Shown in pieces: positions 1 through 6,097 of a stretch of DNA of 9,866 nucleotides. The notes below the pieces were generated by a model. The model had not been told where the DNA came from. It ran no database searches and saw only the letters and a program-made list of their open reading frames with translations. The translations under genes were made by a program, and so were the position numbers. The first letter of the stretch is position 1. Every line of letters starts with the position of its first letter. Source of the stretch: an uncultured Oscillibacter sp. (GTDB taxonomy: Bacteria > Bacillota_A > Clostridia > Oscillospirales > Oscillospiraceae); NCBI GenBank assembly GCA_951800675.1, contig CATOKC010000120.1, positions 1 to 9,866 on the forward strand. The letters are read 5' to 3'.

Positions 1-97
1 ATTTGGAAACCTTGAAGACTTGATGGGTCGCTTCCAAGCTATGTCCTGCCTGTCGGTATTCTATTGTGCGTTCCCTGTATCTTTTTGAATAGCTCAT
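1..97 (-). CDS. IS630-family transposase, N-terminal fragment (cut by window edge)
   Basis: The ATG at 97 opens a frame that runs off the window with no stop, giving 32 residues beginning MSYSKRYRERTIEYRQAG and continuing SLEATHQVFKVSK. A short basic start followed by a helix-turn-helix with this spacing is the signature of the N-terminal DNA-binding domain of IS630/Tc1-mariner bacterial transposases (HTH_Tnp_IS630 type), which binds the element's terminal repeats. The catalytic DDE domain would lie beyond base 1. Many IS630 elements split the HTH and DDE parts into two frames, so it cannot be said whether this copy is intact. The 49 bases between the ATG and the IS edge should hold its promoter and the terminal repeat. 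Confidence 0.8.
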   Translation of the reverse strand, partial: MSYSKRYRERTIEYRQAGHSLEATHQVFKVSK

Positions 98-146
98 GCC
101 CTTAGTCTACTCGTTATCTTACCTTTTTTCAACTGCTTTTACTATA
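1..146 (-). mobile_element. left IS630-type insertion sequence, 5' end only
   Basis: Positions 97-146 repeat, in inverted orientation, the block at 9814-9866 near the right edge. Reading outward from each gene-side edge, both begin TATAGTAAAAGC, share 27 identical bases, and then match at 16 of the next 22 bases up to an ATG at the same offset of 49 bases. The ORF that follows at the left is an IS630-type transposase start. The boundary is placed at 145/146 because the two copies stop matching there. IS630 elements are known to insert at TA and duplicate it, and both edges show TA. The rest of the element lies outside the window. Confidence 0.85.
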
Positions 147-642
147 ACAGGAACCCCGCGCCCGCCAGTTCCCCCCTGACCCGCAGGAATGCCTCCTGAT
201 CGGGGCAGGACAGGGTGTGGAGATGGACGCCCTCCGTCAGCAGGGACAGGGGCCGGGCCGCCTGGGCCCGCCGGATGAACTGCTGGATGTCGTACCGGCT
301 GGCAAGGCCCAGGCCTCCCGTCAGCTGTCCGTAGACCGGGTGCTCCACGATCACGTCCAGGACGGTACAGCCGTTGTCCACCATGATCTGCAGCTCCCGC
401 TCCATGTCCGCCGCCTGATGGCGGCAGGCCACCTGCCGCCGGAGGCCCTCCCGGTCCCTCTGGACCACGTAGCCCCGGGCGGTGGCCTCAATGGCCGCGC
501 CCCCGGCCCGCAGCAGGGCGATGTCGCCCACGATGAGCTGGCGGCTCACGCCGAAGCGTCCCGCCAGCGCGGTGGCGCTGACAGGCCCGGCGGCCTGGGT
601 CAGAACGTCCCGGATCGCGTCCCGGCGCTGCTGGGCGGTCAT
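142..642 (-). CDS. niaR: NiaR-type transcriptional repressor of niacin/NAD genes (HTH + 3H domain)
   Basis: The product is 166 aa. Residues about 1-60 form a winged helix-turn-helix of the HTH_11 type (AGPVSATALAGRFGVSRQ, then DIALLRAGGAAIEATARGYV). The rest matches a 3H domain: conserved His residues occur in VIVEHPVYGQLTG and in GVHLHTLSC. In NiaR this domain binds nicotinic acid or a related metal-dependent effector, which enables repression of niacin uptake and NAD synthesis genes. The ATG at 642 is chosen because a strong ribosome site (AGGAAGGGGG) lies 8 bases upstream and family members start about here; a GTG at 669, with GGAG 5 bases upstream, would add nine residues. The protein ends ...GAGFLL, close to the usual family end, but the final TTA and the TAG stop fall in the IS630 end, so the original C-terminus may have lost a residue or two. 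No niacin operon is visible nearby. Confidence 0.85.
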   Translation of the reverse strand: MTAQQRRDAIRDVLTQAAGPVSATALAGRFGVSRQLIVGDIALLRAGGAAIEATARGYVVQRDREGLRRQVACRHQAADMERELQIMVDNGCTVLDVIVEHPVYGQLTGGLGLASRYDIQQFIRRAQAARPLSLLTEGVHLHTLSCPDQEAFLRVRGELAGAGFLL

Positions 643-747
643 GGGCGCTTCCCCCTTCCTCTTCAACACATTTTCTCCAGTATGCCCGTTTCCCGGCCTC
701 TCCGCTTTTGCGCGCTCAGACCAGAAGCTTCTCAGGCAAAGAGGCCG

Positions 748-1248
748 TCAGCCGTTATTCGGCCGGTAGGTGCGGAACGTCAGGCCGCCGATGGTTTCCG
801 TGCCCAGCTGAGACTTGTTCTTCACCGAGCGGTTCAGCGTCAGCGTATTCAGGTTCGTGAACCCCAGCTTATGATACAGCCGGATGGCCGCCTCGTTGGC
901 GGGCACTACCTCCAGGTACATCGTCTCCAGACCCTTCTCCCGAAGCATCTCCCAGGCCAGCTCAATGGCCCGTCCGCCGATCCCCTGGCCCCGCAGCTCT
1001 TCCCGGACGAATACGTCCTCCAGCCAATCGCAGGCTCCTCCCCGGCTGCCCATGTGAAGGAACCCGGCTTCTTTCCCTCCGGCAAGGATCACATACAACT
1101 CGTGGCCCTCTGCCGTCCAGGCCTTCAGGTCTTCCTCCTGATCCTCCGGGGTCACGGTCAGATAGTGGGCCGCCCAGAAAGCGGCAATATCGGAAAGCAT
1201 CTCCGCCTTGCAGCCGCCGTCATAGGGCCGTATCTCGATCTCTCCCAT
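748..1248 (-). CDS. GNAT-family N-acetyltransferase
   Basis: This 166-aa protein carries the acetyl-CoA-binding signature RGQGIGGRAI at residues 86-95 (motif A, Q/RxxGxG/A) and motif B NEAAIRLYHKLGF at 118-130, which define the GCN5-related fold. It should transfer an acetyl group from acetyl-CoA to an amine in the cytoplasm; the substrate cannot be read from the sequence. The N-terminal half (IRPYDGGCKAEM...) and the length are typical of single-domain members. The ATG at 1248 has GAGGA about 6 bases upstream. It begins 24 bases after the galE stop, so the two are very probably co-transcribed from the galE promoter, although no functional link is evident. The last 25 residues (QLGTETIGGLTFRTYR) extend past motif B, as in some RimI-like and plant-type GNATs. 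Confidence 0.88.
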   Translation of the reverse strand: MGEIEIRPYDGGCKAEMLSDIAAFWAAHYLTVTPEDQEEDLKAWTAEGHELYVILAGGKEAGFLHMGSRGGACDWLEDVFVREELRGQGIGGRAIELAWEMLREKGLETMYLEVVPANEAAIRLYHKLGFTNLNTLTLNRSVKNKSQLGTETIGGLTFRTYRPNNG

Positions 1249-1272
1249 AGCGGTTCCTCGCTCCCGTTTTCC

Positions 1273-2292
1273 TTATCCCTTATACCCGTTGGGATTCTCG
1301 GACTGCCACTTCCAGGAGGAGGCGCACATGTCCTCGATACCGTACTTGGCCTCCCAGCCCAGCTCGTCGCGGGCCTTGGCGGGGTCGGCGTAGCAGGAGG
1401 CGATGTCGCCGGGGCGGCGGGGATCGATGACGTAGGGCAGCTCATGGCCGCAGGCCTTCTCGTAGGCGTGGAGCACGTCCAGGACGCTGTAGCCGTTGCC
1501 GGTACCCAAGTTGCACACGAAGAGGCCGCACTTGCCCTCCAGCTTCTTCAGCGCCGCCACGTGGCCCAGGGCCAGGTCCACCACGTGGATGTAGTCCCGC
1601 ACACCGGTACCGTCGGGGGTGGGATAGTCGTTGCCGTAGACGTGGACCTTCTCCAGCTGGCCCACGGCCACCTTGGCGATATAGGGCACCAGGTTGTTGG
1701 GGATGCCGTTGGGGTCCTCGCCGATGAGGCCGCTCTTGTGGGCCCCGATGGGGTTGAAGTACCGCAGCAGGGCCACGTTCAGCTCGGGATCGGCGGCGCA
1801 AATGTCCATGAGCATCTTCTCCTGGAAGAGCTTGGAGGTGCCGTAGGGATTGGTGGTGCCGCCGGTGGGGAAGTCCTCCCGGATGGGCACGGTGGCGGGG
1901 TCTCCGTACACCGTGGCGGAGGAGGAGAAGACGAAGTTCTTCACCCCATGCCGCCGCATGGCGGTCAGGAGATAGAGGGTGCTGATCAGGTTGTTGGAGT
2001 AGTACTCCAAGGGCTTGGAGACGCTCTCCCCCACGGCCTTCAGGCCGGCGAAGTGGATCACGGCGTCAATGCCGGGATGCTGGGCGAAGAGGGCCTCCAC
2101 CTCGGCCTCGCTGCACAGCTCCGCCTTGATAAAGGGGACCTTCTTTCCGGTGATCTTCTCCACCCGGCGGAGGGATTCCTCGCTGGCGTTGCAGAGGTTG
2201 TCCGCCACCACGATCTCGTACCCCGCCTCCAGGAGCTCCACGCAGGTATGGCTGCCGATGTATCCGGCGCCGCCGCAGACCAAAATAGACAT
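1273..2292 (-). CDS. galE: UDP-glucose 4-epimerase
   Basis: This 339-aa short-chain dehydrogenase/reductase-type epimerase interconverts UDP-glucose and UDP-galactose (and often the N-acetyl forms) using bound NAD. Visible hallmarks are the NAD-binding GGAGYIGSH at residues 7-15, the catalytic Ser in FSSSATVYG (S125), the YxxxK pair Y150/K154 in NPYGTSK, and the substrate-side stretch LLRYFNPIGAH. The length matches the family (about 330-340). The frame stays open upstream, but the ATG at 2292 is the start: it opens directly into MSILVCGGAGYIG and has AAGGAG 9 bases upstream. It is the first gene of a unit with the GNAT gene. The enzyme supplies galactose-containing sugars for the cell envelope and also acts in galactose catabolism; no other Leloir-pathway gene is present here. 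Confidence 0.96.
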   Translation of the reverse strand: MSILVCGGAGYIGSHTCVELLEAGYEIVVADNLCNASEESLRRVEKITGKKVPFIKAELCSEAEVEALFAQHPGIDAVIHFAGLKAVGESVSKPLEYYSNNLISTLYLLTAMRRHGVKNFVFSSSATVYGDPATVPIREDFPTGGTTNPYGTSKLFQEKMLMDICAADPELNVALLRYFNPIGAHKSGLIGEDPNGIPNNLVPYIAKVAVGQLEKVHVYGNDYPTPDGTGVRDYIHVVDLALGHVAALKKLEGKCGLFVCNLGTGNGYSVLDVLHAYEKACGHELPYVIDPRRPGDIASCYADPAKARDELGWEAKYGIEDMCASSWKWQSENPNGYKG

Positions 2293-2346
2293 ATCGTTCT
2301 TCTCCTTCAAAAAATATTGGGTTGTTTTTCGCTGGTTTATGGGACT

Positions 2347-2375
2347 AGTATACCACTCCTCTATCCAAATAGGAA
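2347..2375 (-). promoter_or_regulatory. probable galE promoter (extended -10)
   Basis: On the minus strand TATACT (2352-2347) is preceded by TGG, giving an extended -10 of the form TGnTATACT. The 17-base spacing points to a poor -35, TTCCTA (2375-2370). It lies about 55 bases before the galE ATG. Just upstream is an inverted repeat AGCTTTT / AAAAGCT (2379-2396) separated by four bases, which could be an operator or chance. Confidence 0.55.
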
Positions 2376-2487
2376 TAGAGCTTTTCCCCAAAAGCTGGAA
2401 AAATCGTGCAGAGACACGCCGGGAGCCCCCATGAGCGGGTCCCACGCCGCGGCCCCCGATTCGCAGGTGTATCGGTAAACCTGCGCG

Positions 2488-2517
2488 AAAAGGGGCGCCC
2501 CCCTTCGGGGACGCCCC
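2488..2517 (-). terminator. Rho-independent terminator after the zinc-ribbon gene
   Basis: The arms at 2492-2502 and 2507-2517 pair (six G/C pairs, one C-A mismatch, four more G/C pairs) around a 4-base loop CTTC. On the minus strand the hairpin is followed at once by TTTT. It begins 15 bases after the stop of the zinc-ribbon gene and closes the glmM-sigH-zinc-ribbon unit. Confidence 0.85.
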
Positions 2518-2531
2518 AGTCATGCGATCTA

Positions 2532-2810
2532 TCAGCCCTGCTCGCGCATCTTGGCAAAGCAATCGCTGCAGTACACAGGACGATCGCTCTTGGGCTCGAA
2601 AGGCACTCTGGCCTCGCCGCCGCAGTTAGCGCAGGTGGCGGTGAAGTACTCCCGAGGACCACGGGCCGCGTTCTTGCGGGCGTCACGGCAGGCCTTGCAG
2701 CGCTGAGGCTCGTTCTGGAAGCCGCGCTCGGCATAGAACTCCTGCTCACCGGCGGTGAACACGAACTCCTGGCCGCACTCCTTACAAACTAAGGTCTTGT
2801 CTTCGTACAT
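2532..2810 (-). CDS. small zinc-ribbon protein with two paired CxxC motifs
   Basis: This 92-aa protein has four CxxC knuckles: C9/C12 (CKEC), C38/C41 (CKAC), C60/C63 (CANC) and C81/C84 (CSDC). That spacing fits two zinc ribbons in tandem, the first like the clostridial 'probable zinc-ribbon' family (C..C...FYxxRGFQNEPxRCxxC) and the second like the CxxC-x17-CxxC family. Such proteins are abundant in clostridia and their role is unknown; nucleic-acid or protein binding is a guess. No signal peptide or membrane segment is seen. The ATG at 2810 has AGAGGG 7 bases upstream and is 40 bases after the sigH stop with no convincing terminator between, so co-transcription with sigH is likely. Confidence 0.85.
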   Translation of the reverse strand: MYEDKTLVCKECGQEFVFTAGEQEFYAERGFQNEPQRCKACRDARKNAARGPREYFTATCANCGGEARVPFEPKSDRPVYCSDCFAKMREQG

Positions 2811-2850
2811 GATTTTACCCTCTCTTTGAATAGAAAAAAATATATTGCGT

Positions 2851-3483
2851 TCAGCCTTTGCTGAGATCGCCTGCTTGAAGGTGCCGCGCTGCCTTGCGCC
2901 GGATGCGCTGCACGGCGTTGTCCACCGACTTGGGGGACCGTAATACCGCTTTGGCCATTTCCCGGATGGTCAGGCCGTCTAAATAGTACCCCAAAATCTT
3001 CGCCTCGAAATCGGACAGCTGCTTGCGAACATCGCTCAGGGCGTCCTGCACCCGTTCCCGGCCAATGATGAGATCCTCGGGGTTCTCCCCCGCCATCGCG
3101 CCGAAACAGGAACTTTGACCGTCAAAGAAGGGCATTTCAAGAGGTACCGACTGGTTTAAGGGCGTATGCTTGTCGCGGGCCGCAGCCCGGACGGCAGAAT
3201 ACAGCCGGTTGCGGATACATATTTCTGCAAATGTGCGGAAGCTGGCGGCGCGCTGGCCGTCATATTCCCGAACCGCGCATATCAGGCCGATCATACCCTC
3301 CTGGATGAGGTCGTCGCTGTCCCCTCCGGCAAGATAGAAGGGCCGGGCCAGCTGGCGCACCAGGCGGTTATACCGCTTGACCAATATCTCTTCCGCGTCC
3401 CTGTCTCCCCGGCGCGCCAAATCGGAAAGCGATTCATCCGGCAGGGCAGTATATGCGGTCATTTGGGCTTCGTTGATCGACAT
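2851..3483 (-). CDS. sigH: RNA polymerase sigma-H factor (sporulation / transition-state sigma-70 family)
   Basis: The 210-aa product aligns by eye with Bacillus SigH (Spo0H). Region 2 is clear at residues about 33-110 (DDLIQEGMIGLICAVREYD, SFRTFAEICIRNRLYSAVRAAARDKHTPLN), binding core polymerase and the -10. Region 4 follows at about 155-202 (LSDFEAKILGYYLDGLTIREMA and SPKSVDNAVQRIRRK), recognising the -35. Region 3 is absent, as in SigH. In spore-formers SigH directs post-exponential genes, including early sporulation genes. The ATG at 3483 has no ribosome-binding site, and a strong promoter ends only four bases before it; an internal ATG at 3462 also lacks a good site. The gene lies 64 bases downstream of glmM and is followed by the zinc-ribbon gene. 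Confidence 0.92.
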   Translation of the reverse strand: MSINEAQMTAYTALPDESLSDLARRGDRDAEEILVKRYNRLVRQLARPFYLAGGDSDDLIQEGMIGLICAVREYDGQRAASFRTFAEICIRNRLYSAVRAAARDKHTPLNQSVPLEMPFFDGQSSCFGAMAGENPEDLIIGRERVQDALSDVRKQLSDFEAKILGYYLDGLTIREMAKAVLRSPKSVDNAVQRIRRKAARHLQAGDLSKG

Positions 3484-3487
3484 GATT

Positions 3488-3517
3488 ATTATACCTATTT
3501 CCCATTGGGTTTGTCAA
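3488..3517 (-). promoter_or_regulatory. consensus sigma-A promoter of sigH
   Basis: On the minus strand TTGACA (3517-3512) and TATAAT (3493-3488) are both perfect and separated by 18 bases. The sigH ATG (3483) begins four bases after the -10 box, so transcription should start on or within one or two bases of the ATG. Confidence 0.8.
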
Positions 3518-3547
3518 GTAAATATTAAAAATTTGTGAAGTCTTTCT

Positions 3548-4903
3548 TCAAATTTTTAGCGTTTTCACCAAATCCGCTAGTCGGCTTGCACAATCATCCG
3601 CCTGTTGGGCGGTTTTTGCCTCCACCATGACCCGGATAAGGGGCTCCGTCCCCGAGGGACGGACCAATATGCGCCCGTCGCCTCCCAGGGCTTCCTCCTC
3701 CCGCCGGACGGCCTCCGCCAGGACCTCGGAGCCCATGACGGCCTCCTTCAGCCCCGGCTGGTTGGCCAGCTGGACGTTCAGCAGGGTCTGAGGATAGCTG
3801 GGGCAGATGGAGGCCAGCTCCGAGGCGGGCTTCCCGCTGCGTTTGAGGATCTGCAAAAATTGCAGGGCCGTCAGCTGTCCGTCTCCGGTGGTGGCGTAGT
3901 CGGTAAAGATGGTGTGCCCCGACTGCTCCCCGCCGATGCGGTAGCCGAACTCCAGCATTTTTTCCAAGACATTCCGGTCCCCTACGGGGGTGCAGATGAG
4001 CCGGATGTTATTTTTGTTGCAAAATTCATGGAGCCCCAGGTTGCTCATCACCGTGCCCACGATGGCCCGGCCCGTCAGGAGCCCCTGATCCCGCATATAG
4101 AGGCCGCAGACGGCCATAGTCTTGTCGCCGTCCACCACGTTTCCTTTTTCATCGATCATGAGGCACCGGTCCGCGTCGCCGTCAAAGGCGATGCCCAGAT
4201 CGTACTCTCCCGCCGTGACCATAGCGGCCAGGCTCTTCAAATGGGTAGAGCCGCATTTGAGGTTGATGTTGACGCCGTTGGGCTTGCGGTGGATGAAATC
4301 GGCCTCCATGGCGAAGTCCGCGAACAGGTCCGGAGCCGTAGCCGCCGCCGCGCCGTTGGCGCAGTCGATGAGGACCCGCAGGCCCCCCAGATCGTCCTGG
4401 ACGGTGCCCCGCAGATGCTGGATGTATTCATATTTCAGATTTTTCATGCCATGGATGCGCTTGCCGATGTCCCCGCCCTTCTTGATGGGCATGGGCTCGG
4501 TGGACAGGATCTTTTCCTCCACCCTGTCTTCCAGGGCGTCGGAGAGCTTGTAGCCCTGGCCGTTAAAGACCTTGATGCCGTTGTGCTCAAAGGGATTGTG
4601 GCTGGCGGAGATCACCACGCCGGCGTCCGCGCCCACCTTAATGGTCAGGTAGGCCACCGCGGGGGTCGGGATGGTGCCCAGGGGCATCACTGAGCCGCCT
4701 ACGGAGGTGATCCCCGCGATCATGGCTCCCTCCAGCATGTCGGAGGAGATACGTGTATCCATGCCGATGGTAATGAGGGGCGGACGGCCCTTCTCCTCCT
4801 CCAGGGTCACGGAGACCGCCTGGCCCACCCGGTAGGCCAGATCGGCCGTCAGATTTTCACCAACAATGCCTCTTATTCCATCCGTACCAAATAATTTGCC
4901 CAT
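3548..4903 (-). CDS. glmM: phosphoglucosamine mutase
   Basis: The 451-aa cytoplasmic enzyme converts glucosamine-6-phosphate to glucosamine-1-phosphate, the step before UDP-GlcNAc and so peptidoglycan. All alpha-D-phosphohexomutase landmarks are in place: the start GKLFGTDGIRG, the phosphoserine loop ISASHNP (S101), the Mg-binding DGDADR (D241, D243, D245), the sugar-specificity loop GGEQSG, and the phosphate-binding RPSGTEPLIRV near the C-terminus. GEQSG rather than GEMSG, the length and the N-terminus favour GlmM over phosphomannomutase. The ATG at 4903 has AGAGGAAG 7-8 bases upstream. sigH follows after 64 bases but has its own promoter. The 5' side faces a palindrome-rich region, so the glmM leader would contain several hairpins; no clear glmM promoter was found. 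Confidence 0.96.
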   Translation of the reverse strand: MGKLFGTDGIRGIVGENLTADLAYRVGQAVSVTLEEEKGRPPLITIGMDTRISSDMLEGAMIAGITSVGGSVMPLGTIPTPAVAYLTIKVGADAGVVISASHNPFEHNGIKVFNGQGYKLSDALEDRVEEKILSTEPMPIKKGGDIGKRIHGMKNLKYEYIQHLRGTVQDDLGGLRVLIDCANGAAAATAPDLFADFAMEADFIHRKPNGVNINLKCGSTHLKSLAAMVTAGEYDLGIAFDGDADRCLMIDEKGNVVDGDKTMAVCGLYMRDQGLLTGRAIVGTVMSNLGLHEFCNKNNIRLICTPVGDRNVLEKMLEFGYRIGGEQSGHTIFTDYATTGDGQLTALQFLQILKRSGKPASELASICPSYPQTLLNVQLANQPGLKEAVMGSEVLAEAVRREEEALGGDGRILVRPSGTEPLIRVMVEAKTAQQADDCASRLADLVKTLKI

Positions 4904-5527
4904 TCGATGCTTCCTCTCTGCGGCCCTGCGGGCCGCTGCCGCTTCCTATCTATCAGATAGATTCGCCCCTCGCCGGGGCGGGGGCATTCTTTTCGTGTGA
5001 ACGAAAAGAACCAAAAGGTCACTTAGGAAACTACGTTTCCTAAGAACCTTCCTTCATTACGGGGGTGTTTGATTACGCTACGACCTTCGGATTTCCGGTC
5101 TATCGTCCGTGCCTTGGGCCGATGCCGGTTTGTACTTCTGCGCACAGTCCTATCGGAAGTACTGGTTGCCTCGCGGCACTCGGCACGAGGGTCCGGCGTT
5201 TGGGGTGCTAATTTGCAGGATGTACCGTTAGAACACGTGCCCCTTGCAGGCAGTCTCTCTTTGAAAGGCCGGCAGGCGGAGTTCTACAAGTACCAGAGCG
5301 GCTGAAGGAGTACTGCAAATTCGGAGGCTTCGCCTAACCAAGAACCCTGCCGCACAGTCCTTTAGCCCTCGCCGAGGTGGACGCCTAAAGGGCGGCCCCG
5401 AGAAAGGGATTCTTAAACCGTAGGTTTAAGCCCGCTTTTGCCTACTTTTCGCGGGCGCGAAAAGTAGGTCAGGGGTCCGGGGGCGGACAGCCCACGGGCT
5501 TGCGAATAGAAACATTTTTATAGATAT
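4904..5527. repeat. gene-free palindrome-rich element with inverted terminal hairpin modules
   Basis: This 624-base gap between glmM and the HTH gene holds no credible ORF but many perfect inverted repeats: GCGGCCC/GGGCCGC (4920-4936), CTATCT/AGATAG (4946-4960), CGCCCC/GGGGCG (4964-4980), a 10-bp stem 4987-5010, a 10-bp stem 5022-5044 with loop TAC, an 8-bp stem 5412-5430 with loop GTA, and a 12-bp stem 5442-5467. The pair 4987-5044 and the pair 5412-5467 are the same module (AT-rich hairpin, CAAAA linker, TAC-loop hairpin) facing opposite ways, so 4987-5467 has the layout of a roughly 480-bp repeat element with inverted ends. The middle is G+C-moderate with weaker nested hairpins, for example CTTTAG...CTAAAG at 5360-5390, and an 11-base word CGCACAGTCCT occurring twice (5141 and 5353 areas). 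Nothing suggests a transposase, so a non-autonomous element or REP/BIME-like cluster is the best reading. Confidence 0.6.
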
Positions 5528-5734
5528 TCATTCCTCCACCCATTCCACCAAATCGCCCGGCTGACAGTGGAGGATGCCGCAAATGACTCCCAAACTACTC
5601 AAATTAATCGCAGTACTTCCTGTACGCAACCTCTGAATCGTGCTTTCACCCATGACTTTCTCATTGCGCAGACGTGCGCTGGAGTAACCTGCTTTTTTCA
5701 ATTCAGGCAAGATGTTGATCTTATACCTTAACAT
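5528..5734 (-). CDS. small Cro/CI-type helix-turn-helix regulator
   Basis: This 68-aa protein is almost wholly one HTH_3/HTH_26-like domain: MLRYKINILPELKKAGYSSARLRNEK is helices 1-2, ESTIQRLRTGS the recognition helix region, and the end LSSLGVICGILHCQPGDLVEWVEE is the common C-terminal signature of this small-regulator group. An upstream ATG in frame exists, but the ATG at 5734 has GGGAG 7 bases upstream and matches the family start. It probably binds DNA as a dimer and autoregulates. It is divergent from the 87-aa gene at 5834, with only 99 bases between the two start codons holding overlapping promoters and a symmetric operator-like site. The pair resembles small phage or mobile-element control units; no partner toxin is recognised. 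Confidence 0.8.
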   Translation of the reverse strand: MLRYKINILPELKKAGYSSARLRNEKVMGESTIQRLRTGSTAINLSSLGVICGILHCQPGDLVEWVEE

Positions 5735-5752
5735 ATTAAACTCCCGAAAAGA

Positions 5753-5803
5753 ATTATTCACACCTTTTTTTGTGTTGACATCACACAAGTTTAGGTGTAT
5801 AAT
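5753..5803. promoter_or_regulatory. divergent overlapping promoters with a symmetric operator-like site
   Basis: Rightward promoter: TTGACA (5775-5780), 17 bases, TATAAT (5798-5803), a perfect consensus serving the gene at 5834. Leftward promoter for the HTH gene: ATGTCA (5781-5776), 17 bases, AATAAT (5758-5753). The two -35 boxes overlap. A 39-base symmetric site (5760-5798) is centred on 5779, in these -35 boxes: outer half-sites ACACCT/AGGTGT and inner half-sites TTGTGT/ACACAA share the same centre. A dimeric repressor bound here would block both promoters. Confidence 0.75.
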
Positions 5804-5833
5804 TAGCCCATTACTAGAAAGGAGTATACCCCA

Positions 5834-6097
5834 ATGGATGAACCAATGCAAGCCCTATTTAACGACATTACAGACCGCCTGCTGGAAAAATACTACCCCC
5901 AAACCAACTTTGCCCACTGCTGCAAGGTCCGCGATGAGATCGGACGCAAGCTCTGGTCCCAGCTTCCGCCGGAGCAGCGTGAGCTGCTGGAAGAGCTCCA
6001 GCGAGCCTACGACTACGCCCAGATGGAGGAAATGGAAGCCATGTTTCTGGCCTCCTTCGACCAGTGCAAAGCACTGGCCCTCTCACACTGCGCCTAA
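5834..6097 (+). CDS. 87-aa protein of unknown function, divergent from the HTH gene
   Basis: The ATG at 5834 follows AAAGGAG by 9 bases and a perfect sigma-A promoter, so expression is likely. The acidic, helical product ([21 protein letters not shown] ... [52 protein letters not shown]) has no signal peptide or membrane segment. Its layout resembles the small DUF6809-like proteins found beside clostridial phage-type regulators, but this is a recollection, not a match I can verify. It carries four Cys residues (two as an adjacent pair at 29-30) with no zinc-ribbon spacing. Its TAA stop interlocks with the ruvB stop on the other strand (4-base overlap), and a 7-bp hairpin (6061-6077) sits within its last codons. 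Confidence 0.75.
   Translation: MDEPMQALFNDITDRLLEKYYPQTNFAHCCKVRDEIGRKLWSQLPPEQRELLEELQRAYDYAQMEEMEAMFLASFDQCKALALSHCA

Noticed and set aside
217..2478. 753-codon plus-strand open frame opposite niaR, the GNAT gene and galE
   Set aside because: It is antisense to three recognised genes, with Gly/Val/His-rich composition typical of the complement of GC-rich coding DNA.
2851..2864. possible terminator at the sigH stop (TCAGC/GCTGA hairpin)
   Set aside because: Only five pairs, and the T-run starts about ten bases later; too weak to separate sigH from the zinc-ribbon gene.
3605..4693. 362-codon plus-strand open frame opposite glmM
   Set aside because: It lies wholly antisense to glmM, whose catalytic motifs are intact, and has no domain of its own.
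5069..5305. 78-codon plus-strand ORF inside the palindrome-rich gap
   Set aside because: It starts with TTG without a good ribosome site, shows no domain, and overlaps the nested inverted repeats of the element; more likely a chance frame in a repeat.
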